Assembly (NCBI GenBank): GCA_943789105.1
Contig: CALSSW010000001.1
Location: 434,001 to 498,000, forward strand
DNA: 64,000 nucleotides
From: an uncultured Ulvibacter sp.
Lineage (GTDB): Bacteria > Bacteroidota > Bacteroidia > Flavobacteriales > Flavobacteriaceae
Direction: 5' to 3'
Position 1 is the stretch's first letter; each line of letters opens with the position of its first letter. Shown here in pieces: positions 14,524 through 23,545 of the stretch. Made by a program: the position numbers and the translations under genes. A model generated the notes under the pieces. That model was given only the letters and a program-made list of their open reading frames with translations. It made no database searches and was not told the DNA's origin.

Positions 14524-15720
14524 TTACCTTTTTAAATTCCTAACTAGATACACATACCTTATAAAAAGTGCTATTACAAGGGGTAGTAGCGCAGGAGCAA
14601 AAACTTGAACACCAGTAAACCAATGCACAACTAGTAGTGTTAAAAGAATAATTAAAAATGACACATAACTTTTTATCCATTTTTTTGGAACTTTTTTACT
14701 CACTAGGGTACAAAAAATAAGATTTAAAGGAAATGCCCAAAGTATATTATAATTAGTAACCGTTGCTGTATGGTCTGTGGCTGTCCACAATACAAGAAGC
14801 AATACTCCTATAATACCGGTTATCAAAAATAGAATACCATCCAACCATCGGCTGCGTTTTTGTTGTTTACTATCCTTAAGGGTTCTATATACAATACCTA
14901 TGGCTAGTATTAAAAAAACAAAAAATGGACTCAGTAAAAAAGCAGCACTTCCAGATCTTGGACTAGCGTTGTTAATGGTAGTTTCTTTTTTTATTAAAGC
15001 AGTTGTCTTGCCGTTTCTAGTAACTGTTGCTGACTTTAAACTTTCCAACACATAATCTGGCAAAAATTGATGCTCCCAAGGGCTTGCAGTTCTATCTATA
15101 ACAGCGCCTAGGGCAATATCAATACCTAGACTACCCCAAGAGTTCCAGTGAAGTCTTTGTTGTATAAGTTCTCTAAAACTATACAAAGAAGGAGCGTACT
15201 GTTTTTCTTGGTAGGAGAGTTTGCTGCCTAAATTTAATGCAATTACATCACGTATTCTTGTGGCGCAGTTATCAAAGAAAAAATCGTACTGGTATTCTCT
15301 GTTGCTGGGTTGAGCATTGTCTAATAAGTACTCAAAAATCGCTATTTTTTCTCCATAGGTAATATCAAGCTTTTGCTGCTTTATCCATCGTTTTTCAGAG
15401 ATGTAATTTCTCAGAAAATCATCATAAGTACTTACAGATAACGCATAAGGAAGCTTTCCTTGACCAAACTTGATATAAAAATTTGGTGTATTAAAATCAA
15501 AGGTTCCGTAATTAAATGCTAAATCTTTGCCGCCACTAGGGTCAGAAACTCTAATGGCATTGTGTCCAAATGAATCATATAACTGTTTTCCCGGACCAAT
15601 GGTGATGATGCTTATTTCTGCATCTTGTGCAAGGGTGTTTATTTGAGTAAGAGCTACAAAGTAACTCAGTAAGAAAATCAAAGTAAGGAAGGGCTTGTGC
15701 ACGCGAGGGTTGTATTTCAA
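14524..15720 (-). CDS. DUF4105 domain membrane protein
   Basis: 398 residues from TTG 15720, or about 392 if GTG 15702 is used; the choice is open. A signal or anchor segment (FLTLIFLLSYFVALTQ) is followed by the periplasmic DUF4105 (Lnb N-terminal-like) domain: ISIITIGPGKQLYDSFGHNA, FNYGTFDF, FGQGKLPYALS, FFFDNCATRIRD. The SFGHNA and DNCATR motifs carry conserved His and Cys residues, suggesting a cysteine-peptidase-like NlpC fold. At least four hydrophobic segments occupy the C-terminal third. The gene begins 4 bases after the PorV-like gene ends, so they are co-transcribed. Biological role unknown. Confidence 0.82.
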   Translation of the reverse strand: MKYNPRVHKPFLTLIFLLSYFVALTQINTLAQDAEISIITIGPGKQLYDSFGHNAIRVSDPSGGKDLAFNYGTFDFNTPNFYIKFGQGKLPYALSVSTYDDFLRNYISEKRWIKQQKLDITYGEKIAIFEYLLDNAQPSNREYQYDFFFDNCATRIRDVIALNLGSKLSYQEKQYAPSLYSFRELIQQRLHWNSWGSLGIDIALGAVIDRTASPWEHQFLPDYVLESLKSATVTRNGKTTALIKKETTINNASPRSGSAAFLLSPFFVFLILAIGIVYRTLKDSKQQKRSRWLDGILFLITGIIGVLLLVLWTATDHTATVTNYNILWAFPLNLIFCTLVSKKVPKKWIKSYVSFLIILLTLLVVHWFTGVQVFAPALLPLVIALFIRYVYLVRNLKR

Positions 15721-15724
15721 AAAA

Positions 15725-16795
15725 TTAATCCTTAAAGATACTTAAATCTAATTTTATTGAAAATACATTACTGTACAAAGCTGCACTTTGATCACCAATA
15801 TCTGTTAAAGCATAATCAATTTGTATTCCTTGATAGGCAAAGCCAACTCCAATGTTTGGTTGAAACCCCGTGCCTTGAGCTCCATCTAGCTGTTGTATGG
15901 TTTGGAAATTACCTACACCACCACGTAAATAAATCATGTCTATATATCCAAATTCAAAACCAAAGGAGGGAGTAATACTCAGTGAAGCTGATGAAATAAG
16001 ATCATTTGTTTGGGTAAAACGCATGTTAAGATCCATCTCTGTTACCAATGTAAAATCATGACGGTATACAAATTTGCGTGCAGCGCCAATCTGTAATTTT
16101 GGGAGGGTAATTTCAGTGGTTTCTGGTAATTCTTGATTTTGCCCAGCTACGGCTCCTTGAATTTCAGAAAACTTTTCCTCATTGATAGACCAGGTATTAA
16201 AACTAGTAGTGATGTCTCTAGCCATCACTCCAAACTGCCATTTTTTTCTATTAAATTGTATTCCGGCATCTAGGCCAAACCCCCAAGAGGAGGCAAAATC
16301 TCCAATAATACGGCGTATCACCTTGGCGTTTATCCCTATATTAAGACCGTCTAGAGGTAGTCTTTTTGCATAACTTACTGTAAAGGCATAATCTGCAGTC
16401 GAGAACAGACTGATGCGGTCATAGTTGATTTGCCCTTGGCTATCAATAAGTTGTGTGGTGTTTAAAATATCATCTACACCAAAGCGTATCATCGATACTG
16501 CCACAGCGCTTTGATTGTCTAGCGGCATTGCAAAACCAGCATAATCATAATTAGCAATATTGGCAAAATAAGAAGCATGCATGAGAGATAGCTCACTGCT
16601 TTCAAGGTTTACTAAACCTGCTGGATTCCAATAACTAGCATTTACATCATTTGTAGAGGCAACAACCGCATTGGCCATCCCAAAGGAACTAGCATCTACA
16701 CCAATGTTTAAAAACTCATTAGAGTATTTAACAACTGTTTGTGCAGAAAGTAAAGCAGATACCAGTAGTATCCCAAAAAACAATGTTTTTTTCAA
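15725..16795 (-). CDS. PorV/PorQ-family outer-membrane beta-barrel protein
   Basis: Likely start TTG 16795, giving MKKTLFFGILLVSALLSAQ as the signal peptide (356 residues). An ATG at 16858 would add a basic extension and is less likely. The mature part begins NEFLNIGVDASSFGMANAVV and has YWNPAGLVN, the hallmark of the PorV/PorQ (UPF0164) family related to FadL. It continues with many amphipathic strands and ends NVFSIKLDLSIFKD. PorV-type proteins belong to the type IX secretion attachment machinery, but paralogues with other roles exist. The DUF4105 gene follows at once. Confidence 0.82.
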   Translation of the reverse strand: MKKTLFFGILLVSALLSAQTVVKYSNEFLNIGVDASSFGMANAVVASTNDVNASYWNPAGLVNLESSELSLMHASYFANIANYDYAGFAMPLDNQSAVAVSMIRFGVDDILNTTQLIDSQGQINYDRISLFSTADYAFTVSYAKRLPLDGLNIGINAKVIRRIIGDFASSWGFGLDAGIQFNRKKWQFGVMARDITTSFNTWSINEEKFSEIQGAVAGQNQELPETTEITLPKLQIGAARKFVYRHDFTLVTEMDLNMRFTQTNDLISSASLSITPSFGFEFGYIDMIYLRGGVGNFQTIQQLDGAQGTGFQPNIGVGFAYQGIQIDYALTDIGDQSAALYSNVFSIKLDLSIFKD

Positions 16796-17066
16796 TGTAT
16801 TTTTTTTATGCAACAATGATTTTTTCTTTACCCTAATAAACTCGTATTTTAGTAACATATTGTACCTATAGGGAGCTAGAGCAAAATAGTTTACTATTTT
16901 TACAAAAGTACCATGTAAATTTACATTCAAGAAACTATTTTAGTAGTATTGAATTTTTCTTTAGGTGTCTTTGTTAGAAAGCTGCCAATAGATCATAAAA
17001 AAATTATAGTATAACAAGACAAGAAGTTTTTTTTGTTGACTAAAAGTACTCTAATACCTTGTATAA

Positions 17067-17810
17067 ATGATTAAACAAATACCAAATATCATCACCTCTT
17101 TAAATCTACTTTGTGGCTGTGTAGCAATAATGTTTGCCGTTTCAGGAGATTTAGTTTCGGCATCCTTTTTTGCTTTTGCTGGCATCTTTTTAGATTTTTT
17201 TGATGGTCTTGCAGCAAGAGTACTCAATGCGCAAAGCCAAGTGGGCCTGCAGCTTGACAGCCTAGCAGATGTTGTAACTAGTGGCGTGCTTCCTGGTATT
17301 GTTATGGTGCAATTACTTAGTGAGGCTCTCACAGGAACTAGTTTAGATATTAGCGCCATATTTAGTGATACGGCAAACAATACCTCTATAGAAAGCTACT
17401 TGCCATTTATAGGCCTTCTTATTGCGGTGGCTTCTGGGTATAGGTTGGCAAAATTTAATGTAGATACAAGGCAAACAACAAGCTTTATTGGTTTGCCAGT
17501 TCCAGCAAATACGCTTTTAATTTTAAGTTTACCTTTAATTATAAGTTTTCAAGCAAGTCAACAAATTACTGAGGTTATACTAACACCCTGGTTCTTGATT
17601 ATAATAACTCTTGTGAGTTGTGTGCTTTTAAATGCTGAGATACCTCTTTTTGGGCTAAAGTTTAAAACCTGGAATTTTAAAGACAATGCAGTACGCTATC
17701 TGTTTTTGATAGCTAGTATCTTGCTTTTGGTAGTGCTTAAATTTATAGCAATACCAATAATTATCTTTTCGTATATTTTGGTTTCTCTTTTTTGGAAGCC
17801 TTTGCAATGA
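17067..17810 (+). CDS. pssA: CDP-diacylglycerol-serine O-phosphatidyltransferase
   Basis: Inner-membrane enzyme joining serine to CDP-diacylglycerol, the first step to phosphatidylethanolamine. 247 residues with about seven hydrophobic segments. The CDP-alcohol phosphotransferase signature is complete: D46-G47, A50-R51, G60, D64 and D68 in FFDGLAARVLNAQ and GLQLDSLAD. The beginning IKQIPNIITSLNLLCGCVAI is typical of the Bacillus-type (type II) enzyme. A phosphatidylserine decarboxylase is not in the window. The gene stands alone. Confidence 0.93.
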   Translation: MIKQIPNIITSLNLLCGCVAIMFAVSGDLVSASFFAFAGIFLDFFDGLAARVLNAQSQVGLQLDSLADVVTSGVLPGIVMVQLLSEALTGTSLDISAIFSDTANNTSIESYLPFIGLLIAVASGYRLAKFNVDTRQTTSFIGLPVPANTLLILSLPLIISFQASQQITEVILTPWFLIIITLVSCVLLNAEIPLFGLKFKTWNFKDNAVRYLFLIASILLLVVLKFIAIPIIIFSYILVSLFWKPLQ

Positions 17811-17962
17811 GTTTATTACTTTTTGTTGGTTTATGTATATACCATATAAAAGTGCTTTTGTTTTAGTGTTGTTAAAAATAGTTTTTTTGGTATGTGATAT
17901 TATTGTGAGTATAAAATCTAGGTTTTTATATAATATAAAGTCATATTGCAAAAAAAAATAGC

Positions 17963-19390
17963 ATGAAAAAATTTACGTCTCTGCTTTTATTGTGTTTTGT
18001 TACCCTTTTATATGGTCAAACTCCTTGCGAGAATGGAATGGCAGGAGTCTATCCATGTAATGGTTATGATCTTCTTTCTGAAATGACAGTTTCAGAATTT
18101 GATTCATCCAATGCCAATGATTCATGGGGCTGGACAGATCCAGATACAGGTTCTGAATATGCATTAATTGGTTTGTACGATGGTACTGCATTTGTAAATA
18201 TTGACGATCCAGTAAACCCTGTATATCTTGGAAAATTAGACACACATACAGATCCAAGTCTCTGGAGAGATGTAAAAACCTATGGTAATTACGCTTTTGT
18301 AGTTAGTGAGGCTTCTGGACATGGAATGCAAGTTTTTGATTTAACTAGATTACGAGATGTATTTAACCCTCCTGTAAGTTTTACAGAAGATGCCCATTAC
18401 AGTGGTTTTGGTAATGCACACAATCTTGTGATCAATGAAGACTCTGGATACGCCTACGGTGTAGGTACCTCAACCTACAACGGAGGCCCCCATTTTGTGG
18501 ATATTTCAAACCCACTGAATCCAACAGCTGCTGGTGGATTTGCTACAGATTCTTACTCTCATGATGGCCAGGTAGTAACTTATAATGGTCCAGACTCAGA
18601 TTACACTTCCAGAGAAATTTATATTGGTAGTAATACCTCATTTGTCTCTATTGTTGATATTACAGATAAATCCAACCCTCAGTCTATTGCAACTGTTACG
18701 TATTCAAATACGGTTTATACCCATCAAGGATGGTTTACCGAGGACCATCGTTATTTTATTTTAGGTGATGAAATTGATGAAATTAATCTTGGTTTTAACA
18801 CCAGAAGTATTGTCTTTGATTTTCAAGATTTAGATAATCCAGAATTACATTTTGAGTATGAAGGCCCAACAGCTGCCACAGATCATAACGGATATGTAAA
18901 AGATGATATTTATTATTTAGCAAACTATACGGCTGGAGTTAGAATGATTGATATAAGCGGTATAGACAATCAAGATTTTCAAGAAACAGGATTCTTTGAT
19001 GTTTATCCCTCAGGTAATAATGCAGGATATAATGGCGCCTGGAATGTATACCCTTATTTTGAGAGTGGTACCCTTTTGGTAACCACTCTTCGATATTCAG
19101 ACGAAAATTTTGTCCCTGGCATGTTACTTATCAGAGACAGTAGTCTTTCAAGTTCAGATATAAATACTATTGAAGTTTCTATGTATCCAAATCCTGCCAG
19201 CGAAATATTAACGATCGAGGCTCCAAACCAAGATGTGTTTAAAATAGCTATCTATGATATGGCCGGAAAGGAGCTTTTTCAAACAAATAAAACAAACGCT
19301 TTAGTTACGATAGATGTGTCATCGTTTTCACAAGGGGTTTATTTTGTGACCCTAAATGATACACATACCAAAAAACTAATAATGCAGTAA
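17963..19390 (+). CDS. Choice-of-anchor B family protein with type IX sorting domain
   Basis: 475 residues. The signal peptide MKKFTSLLLLCFVTLLYGQ is followed by a beta-propeller-like domain with repeated units of the form VNIDDPVNPVYLG, FVDISNPLNPTAAG, VSIVDITDKSNPQSIA and RMIDISGI (LVIVP-type repeats). This matches the choice-of-anchor B domain. The last 75 residues form a Por secretion tail: VSMYPNPASEILTIEA, IAIYDMAGKELFQT and GVYFVTLNDTHTKKLIMQ. It is therefore predicted to be exported by Sec, carried over the outer membrane by T9SS and attached to the surface. Substrate or ligand unknown. Confidence 0.9.
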   Translation: MKKFTSLLLLCFVTLLYGQTPCENGMAGVYPCNGYDLLSEMTVSEFDSSNANDSWGWTDPDTGSEYALIGLYDGTAFVNIDDPVNPVYLGKLDTHTDPSLWRDVKTYGNYAFVVSEASGHGMQVFDLTRLRDVFNPPVSFTEDAHYSGFGNAHNLVINEDSGYAYGVGTSTYNGGPHFVDISNPLNPTAAGGFATDSYSHDGQVVTYNGPDSDYTSREIYIGSNTSFVSIVDITDKSNPQSIATVTYSNTVYTHQGWFTEDHRYFILGDEIDEINLGFNTRSIVFDFQDLDNPELHFEYEGPTAATDHNGYVKDDIYYLANYTAGVRMIDISGIDNQDFQETGFFDVYPSGNNAGYNGAWNVYPYFESGTLLVTTLRYSDENFVPGMLLIRDSSLSSSDINTIEVSMYPNPASEILTIEAPNQDVFKIAIYDMAGKELFQTNKTNALVTIDVSSFSQGVYFVTLNDTHTKKLIMQ

Positions 19391-19435
19391 CCTGCTTAGT
19401 TACTTTTAAAAAACAAACCAAAGTGCCTTAGATTA

Positions 19436-20233
19436 TTAATTCCCTCCTTTTGCTTGCAAATCTTGGATACAGAAATCTGGATCAAAATTTGGTATGTTTT
19501 GTAAGGCTTTTAGGCGTTGCATCTGCCCCTTTAAATTATCTTTTGTGACACTTTGGGCTTCAAAATACATTAAGCAGTCTTCAATAATACAATGTTTTAG
19601 GTGGTCTGGATCTTCGTGTTTATTTCCAGGATGTATATCATCGTTTTGAATATTTACCAATCCAAAAATATGTCCAAACTCATGATGTAATGTAGTTGCC
19701 TCCAACCGTGTTAAATCATCCTGGATATTATTGGTTACCTCTTGCAAGGTTTTTTCATAAATTACTATTGATGTGTTTTGATAGGCCGTCCCTAGGGTTA
19801 CCGTAGTGCTTGTGTCAGAGTTTGCGTTTCCGCTAGCAAAGTAAACATATACCGCAATGTCCTGTTGTTGTGTGTAGATTGTTCTTTGCTCGTTTTCTAT
19901 ATTTCTAATTTGTGAAATAGAGAAAGGGCCATTTTGGTCTGAAATAATAGTTTCAATAAAACTAACGCCATCGGGTTTGTTTACTCTAGCATTAATAAAG
20001 GTCATGAAAGCGTCAAGGGTTTGTTGTGTAGGCCTGTATGCTGGTGAGAACACCATCTCAACTGTCATGCTTTTGTAGCTATCATCACTCAGTAAATCTT
20101 CTGCAGAGCTCCCAAGGGCTTTTCGGTTTTCTGCCCTGCTCTGTTGTATTTGGTTGTCTTGATCTTCTTTACATGAAAATATAACCAAAGCCATTAGAAT
20201 AATAAAAGCGAATTTTTTAATAAAGCAAATCAT
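19436..20233 (-). CDS. Zincin-type metalloprotease lipoprotein
   Basis: 265 residues. The lipoprotein signal MICFIKKFAFIILMALVIFSC has its cysteine at 21. The middle has VYVYFASGNA and TLGTAY, and the zinc motif is HHEFGHIFGLVN, with H184-E185-x-x-H188 and G191 spaced as in metzincins. The usual third histidine after Gly is replaced by N194; a later histidine (H206, H211 or H214 in KHEDPDHLKH) must be the third ligand, before a possible Met-turn C-L-M222-Y. A surface or periplasmic peptidase is likely. It is convergent with the T9SS cargo gene, with 45 bases between. Confidence 0.8.
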   Translation of the reverse strand: MICFIKKFAFIILMALVIFSCKEDQDNQIQQSRAENRKALGSSAEDLLSDDSYKSMTVEMVFSPAYRPTQQTLDAFMTFINARVNKPDGVSFIETIISDQNGPFSISQIRNIENEQRTIYTQQQDIAVYVYFASGNANSDTSTTVTLGTAYQNTSIVIYEKTLQEVTNNIQDDLTRLEATTLHHEFGHIFGLVNIQNDDIHPGNKHEDPDHLKHCIIEDCLMYFEAQSVTKDNLKGQMQRLKALQNIPNFDPDFCIQDLQAKGGN

Positions 20234-20347
20234 TTATCAAATTTGTGTTTTACAAACTTAGGTTTTTAATTAGATTTTTAAAACGATTTTATTTTTTAAC
20301 CATTAAATACTTAAGTCAAAGCCCCTTTATTACGTACTTTTGCTGTT

Positions 20348-20890
20348 ATGGAACACATCTTAACAGCGCTCCCTGAAAAAGCCAAAGACAAGTACAACGA
20401 GCATAAAAAATTCTTCGCTAAAATCAAGAAGAAAACTCCAAAACATCTAGACAATATAATGTCTGAGTTGCATGATGCAGAGTTTAAAAAAACAGATTGT
20501 CTTACCTGCGCTAATTGTTGTAAAACAACCAGTCCTATTTTTACAGAAAAGGATATCCATAGAATTTCTAAGCATTTTAGGATGAAACAGCAGCGCTTTA
20601 TAGAAACCTATTTAGAGGTAGATGAAGATAATTTCCATGTCCTAAAGACCGCTCCTTGTAGTTTTTTAGACCAGCAAGACAACAGCTGTACCATCTACGA
20701 TGTGAGACCAAAAGCATGCCAAGAGTACCCTCATACCAATCGCAGAAATTTTCATAAAATAAGTGAGATTACCCTTGTAAATACCGCCATTTGTCCTGCG
20801 GCATTTAATATTGTAGAGGCGATGCAAAAAGCTATAGATGTTGGTGTAAACCCTAAGGGTAAAAAGTATAAGTTTAATGGAAGAGACTAG
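20348..20890 (+). CDS. YkgJ-family cysteine-cluster protein
   Basis: 180 residues, cytoplasmic. The family's metal-binding cysteine clusters are complete: CLTCANCCKTTSP (CxxCxxCC), then CSFLDQQDNSCTIYDVRPKAC and a fourth part ending ICPAAFN. Family members are thought to hold a zinc or iron-sulfur site; the function is not established. The box TACTTTTG at 20335-20342 ends 5 bases before the ATG, so the mRNA may be leaderless. The gene runs convergent to namZ with only 4 bases between the two stops. Confidence 0.88.
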   Translation: MEHILTALPEKAKDKYNEHKKFFAKIKKKTPKHLDNIMSELHDAEFKKTDCLTCANCCKTTSPIFTEKDIHRISKHFRMKQQRFIETYLEVDEDNFHVLKTAPCSFLDQQDNSCTIYDVRPKACQEYPHTNRRNFHKISEITLVNTAICPAAFNIVEAMQKAIDVGVNPKGKKYKFNGRD

Positions 20891-20894
20891 GGTG

Positions 20895-22217
20895 TTACTT
20901 GTACAATAAATAGTTTTGTCTCATTGCATTGTAGGTTTTTAAGCCTTGTTGCCAGGTAGCTTTAATTTGTTGCTGGTTTAGTCCTTGTTGTATTTGTTCT
21001 TGCAAAAGAGATGTTCCAGATAGTTTACTAAAAAAGGGATTAAAGAATTCTTCTTTGTTTTGTGAAACGCTGTAGGCATCAATTAGCCAGTCGAGGTTTA
21101 TTTCATTAAGTTTTTTTGAAGTACTTAACTCAAGGCCAAAGCATTCTTGTGCTTTAAATTTTGGTTTTTTTGCACCTTCATTTGCTTGCGGGGTAAAACC
21201 ATAGGTGTATATTTCTTGGGGCAGTGTAGGGGCTCCAAACAGTTGAAATTGCTTAGTAGTGCCTCTGCCTGCGCTTATGGGAGTTCCTTCAAAAAAACAA
21301 AGACTAGGGTATAAGTTAATAGCCACATCATTAGGCAAGTTTGGTGAGGGTTTTATGGCAAGAGAATACGCGGTTTGATGTGTATAGTTTTTCATTTTTA
21401 TAACCCTTAGGTCACACGTTACTTTGTTTTTTAACCAGCCTTGGCCATTTATCATTTGAGCGTATTCTCCAATGGTCATACCGTGAACAACCGGTACAGG
21501 ATGCATCCCAACAAAACTTGTGTACTGGGGCTTTAAAATAGGGCCGTCTATGTAGTGGCCATTTGGATTTGGTCTGTCAAGAACCACAAGCTGAATATTA
21601 TTCTCTGCGCAAGCTTCCATAACATAGTGAAGCGTAGAGATGTAGGTGTAAAATCGAGCCCCAACATCTTGGATATCAAAGATCATAATATCAATGTCTT
21701 TTACTTGTTCTTGAGATGGTTTTTTGTTTTTTCCATATAAAGATATAATAGGGATTCCAGTTTTAGAATCCACCCCGTCTTTAATAACCTCTCCCGCATC
21801 TGCTGTGCCTCTAAAACCATGTTCTGGTGCAAATACTTTGCTTATTGTGTTGTCAAACTCATAAATAAAATCTACCAAATGAAAATCTACCACCCGCAAA
21901 GAGTTTTTGTTCTCTAAGGTGTCATTAACCACAGATGTTTGGTTGGCAACAATACCCACGTTTTTACCTTTAAGAAGTTTCATGTAGGCTTGCCATTGGT
22001 TTGCACCCGTAAAAATATGTGTGCTACTTTTCTTAGAAATAGTTCGCCCCACTAAAATTGTATCCCTCACCACTTTATTCAGGACACTTGTGTTTATGGT
22101 ATGATGTAAATTGAGGCTATCTGCAAAACCATCATTTTTTTGCTCATTGGTACTTCCACAAGAAATCAATCCTAAAATCGGTATAAATACTATATTTTTG
22201 AAAAAAGATACTCTCAT
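20895..22217 (-). CDS. DUF1343 protein, NamZ-like exo-beta-N-acetylmuramidase
   Basis: 440 residues. The lipoprotein signal ends ILGLISCGSTN (cysteine about 20). Typical DUF1343 motifs follow: GKNVGIVANQTSVV, FAPEHGFRGTADAGE, ISLYGKNKKP, MIFDIQDVGARFYTYISTLH, VVLDRPNPNGHYIDGP and SAGRGTTKQFQLFGAP. Characterised members cleave terminal N-acetylmuramic acid from peptidoglycan fragments during cell-wall recycling, so a periplasmic recycling role is inferred. The ATG is only 8 bases from the divergent ATG of the next gene. Confidence 0.88.
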   Translation of the reverse strand: MRVSFFKNIVFIPILGLISCGSTNEQKNDGFADSLNLHHTINTSVLNKVVRDTILVGRTISKKSSTHIFTGANQWQAYMKLLKGKNVGIVANQTSVVNDTLENKNSLRVVDFHLVDFIYEFDNTISKVFAPEHGFRGTADAGEVIKDGVDSKTGIPIISLYGKNKKPSQEQVKDIDIMIFDIQDVGARFYTYISTLHYVMEACAENNIQLVVLDRPNPNGHYIDGPILKPQYTSFVGMHPVPVVHGMTIGEYAQMINGQGWLKNKVTCDLRVIKMKNYTHQTAYSLAIKPSPNLPNDVAINLYPSLCFFEGTPISAGRGTTKQFQLFGAPTLPQEIYTYGFTPQANEGAKKPKFKAQECFGLELSTSKKLNEINLDWLIDAYSVSQNKEEFFNPFFSKLSGTSLLQEQIQQGLNQQQIKATWQQGLKTYNAMRQNYLLYK

Positions 22218-22225
22218 AAAACCTA

Positions 22226-23464
22226 ATGAATTTCGAATATTTTATCGCCCGCAGAATTGCAGCTCATAAAGACTATAAAAGTAGTATTTCAGCGCCAATA
22301 ATAAAAATTGCTATTCTGGCAATTTCTTTGGGAATGATAACCATGTTAATTTCTGTTGCTACAAGTGTGGGTCTTCAAAAAAAGATCAAAGAAAAGGTAT
22401 CTGCTTTTAACGGAGATTTAATTATTACCAATTTTGACACCAATAATTCTGATGATTCTCAGGTTCCTATTTCAATGCAACAGGATTTCTATCCTAATTT
22501 TTCTATTTCAGATAATGTTAATCATATTCAAATAACCGCTTCAAAGGGCGCAGTTTTAAGAACTCAAACAGATTTTGAGGGTGTCATTGTAAAAGGTGTT
22601 GGCCCAGATTATAACTGGTCTTATTTTGAAGATTTCTTAACTCAGGGAATGTTGCCTAATTATACTGCGCCACAGATGAGTAATCAGGTGCTAATTTCAG
22701 AATATCTAGCCAATAGACTTGGCCTAACTATTGGAGATAAAGCCCTTGCATATTTTTTTAATAAAAACAGTAGTACTCCACCACGTACCAGAGCCTTTAC
22801 AATATCTGGCCTTTACAATAGTGGTTTCCAGCAATTTGATGCGCAATTTATAATTGGAGACATACGGCACATACAACGTCTCAATAAATGGGAGCCAGAC
22901 CAAATTGGCGCTTTTGAACTTTTTGTAAATGACTTTGATCTTATTGAGCAAACCAACAATGAGGTATATGATGCTATAGGGAGTATGTTGGATACTCAAA
23001 CCATTCGAAATCGATTTTACGCTATTTTTGAGTGGCTGGATTTGTTTGATTTTAACTTAGCGCTCATTATTGTTATGATGATTATTGTGGCAGGTTTTAA
23101 CATGATTACCGCCCTTTTGGTTCTTATCTTAGAACGTACTAAAATGATTGGTATACTAAAGGCACTGGGGAGTGATAACTGGAGCGTGCGTAAAATATTT
23201 ATTTACAATGCCATGTATCTGGTTGGTGTTGGTTTGTTTTGGGGAAATCTAATTGGAATAGGATTGCTTTTGTTGCAGCAACACTTTGATTTATTTGCCC
23301 TTGACCCAGATACTTACTATGTTAGCCAGGTGCCTGTATACTTGCATTGGAGCTATATAGTTGCGCTCAATGTGGGTACCTTGGTGTTGTGTTTTTTAAT
23401 ACTATTAATTCCGAGCTATATTATTTCAAAAATTTCTCCAGTCAAGGCAATTAGGTTTGAGTAA
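22226..23464 (+). CDS. FtsX-like ABC transporter permease (LolC/LolE type)
   Basis: 412 residues with the lipoprotein-releasing layout: one N-terminal membrane segment (IIKIAILAISLGMITMLISV), a large periplasmic domain (about 50-260), then three membrane segments (LALIIVMMIIVAGFNMITAL, YLVGVGLFWGNLIGIGLLLL and the C-terminal one) and the end SPVKAIRFE. The IARRIAAHKDYKS start is typical of Bacteroidota LolCE-like proteins. The partner ATPase is probably LolD-type, perhaps the one at 11.1 kb or one outside the window. The start codon is 8 bases from the namZ start on the other strand. Confidence 0.88.
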   Translation: MNFEYFIARRIAAHKDYKSSISAPIIKIAILAISLGMITMLISVATSVGLQKKIKEKVSAFNGDLIITNFDTNNSDDSQVPISMQQDFYPNFSISDNVNHIQITASKGAVLRTQTDFEGVIVKGVGPDYNWSYFEDFLTQGMLPNYTAPQMSNQVLISEYLANRLGLTIGDKALAYFFNKNSSTPPRTRAFTISGLYNSGFQQFDAQFIIGDIRHIQRLNKWEPDQIGAFELFVNDFDLIEQTNNEVYDAIGSMLDTQTIRNRFYAIFEWLDLFDFNLALIIVMMIIVAGFNMITALLVLILERTKMIGILKALGSDNWSVRKIFIYNAMYLVGVGLFWGNLIGIGLLLLQQHFDLFALDPDTYYVSQVPVYLHWSYIVALNVGTLVLCFLILLIPSYIISKISPVKAIRFE

Positions 23465-23545
23465 GTAACCTAAAATATACCTACTCAAATTCACACTAAG
23501 GCTGTACCTTTGCATTGTAAAATCCCTCATACTTTATTTCACACT

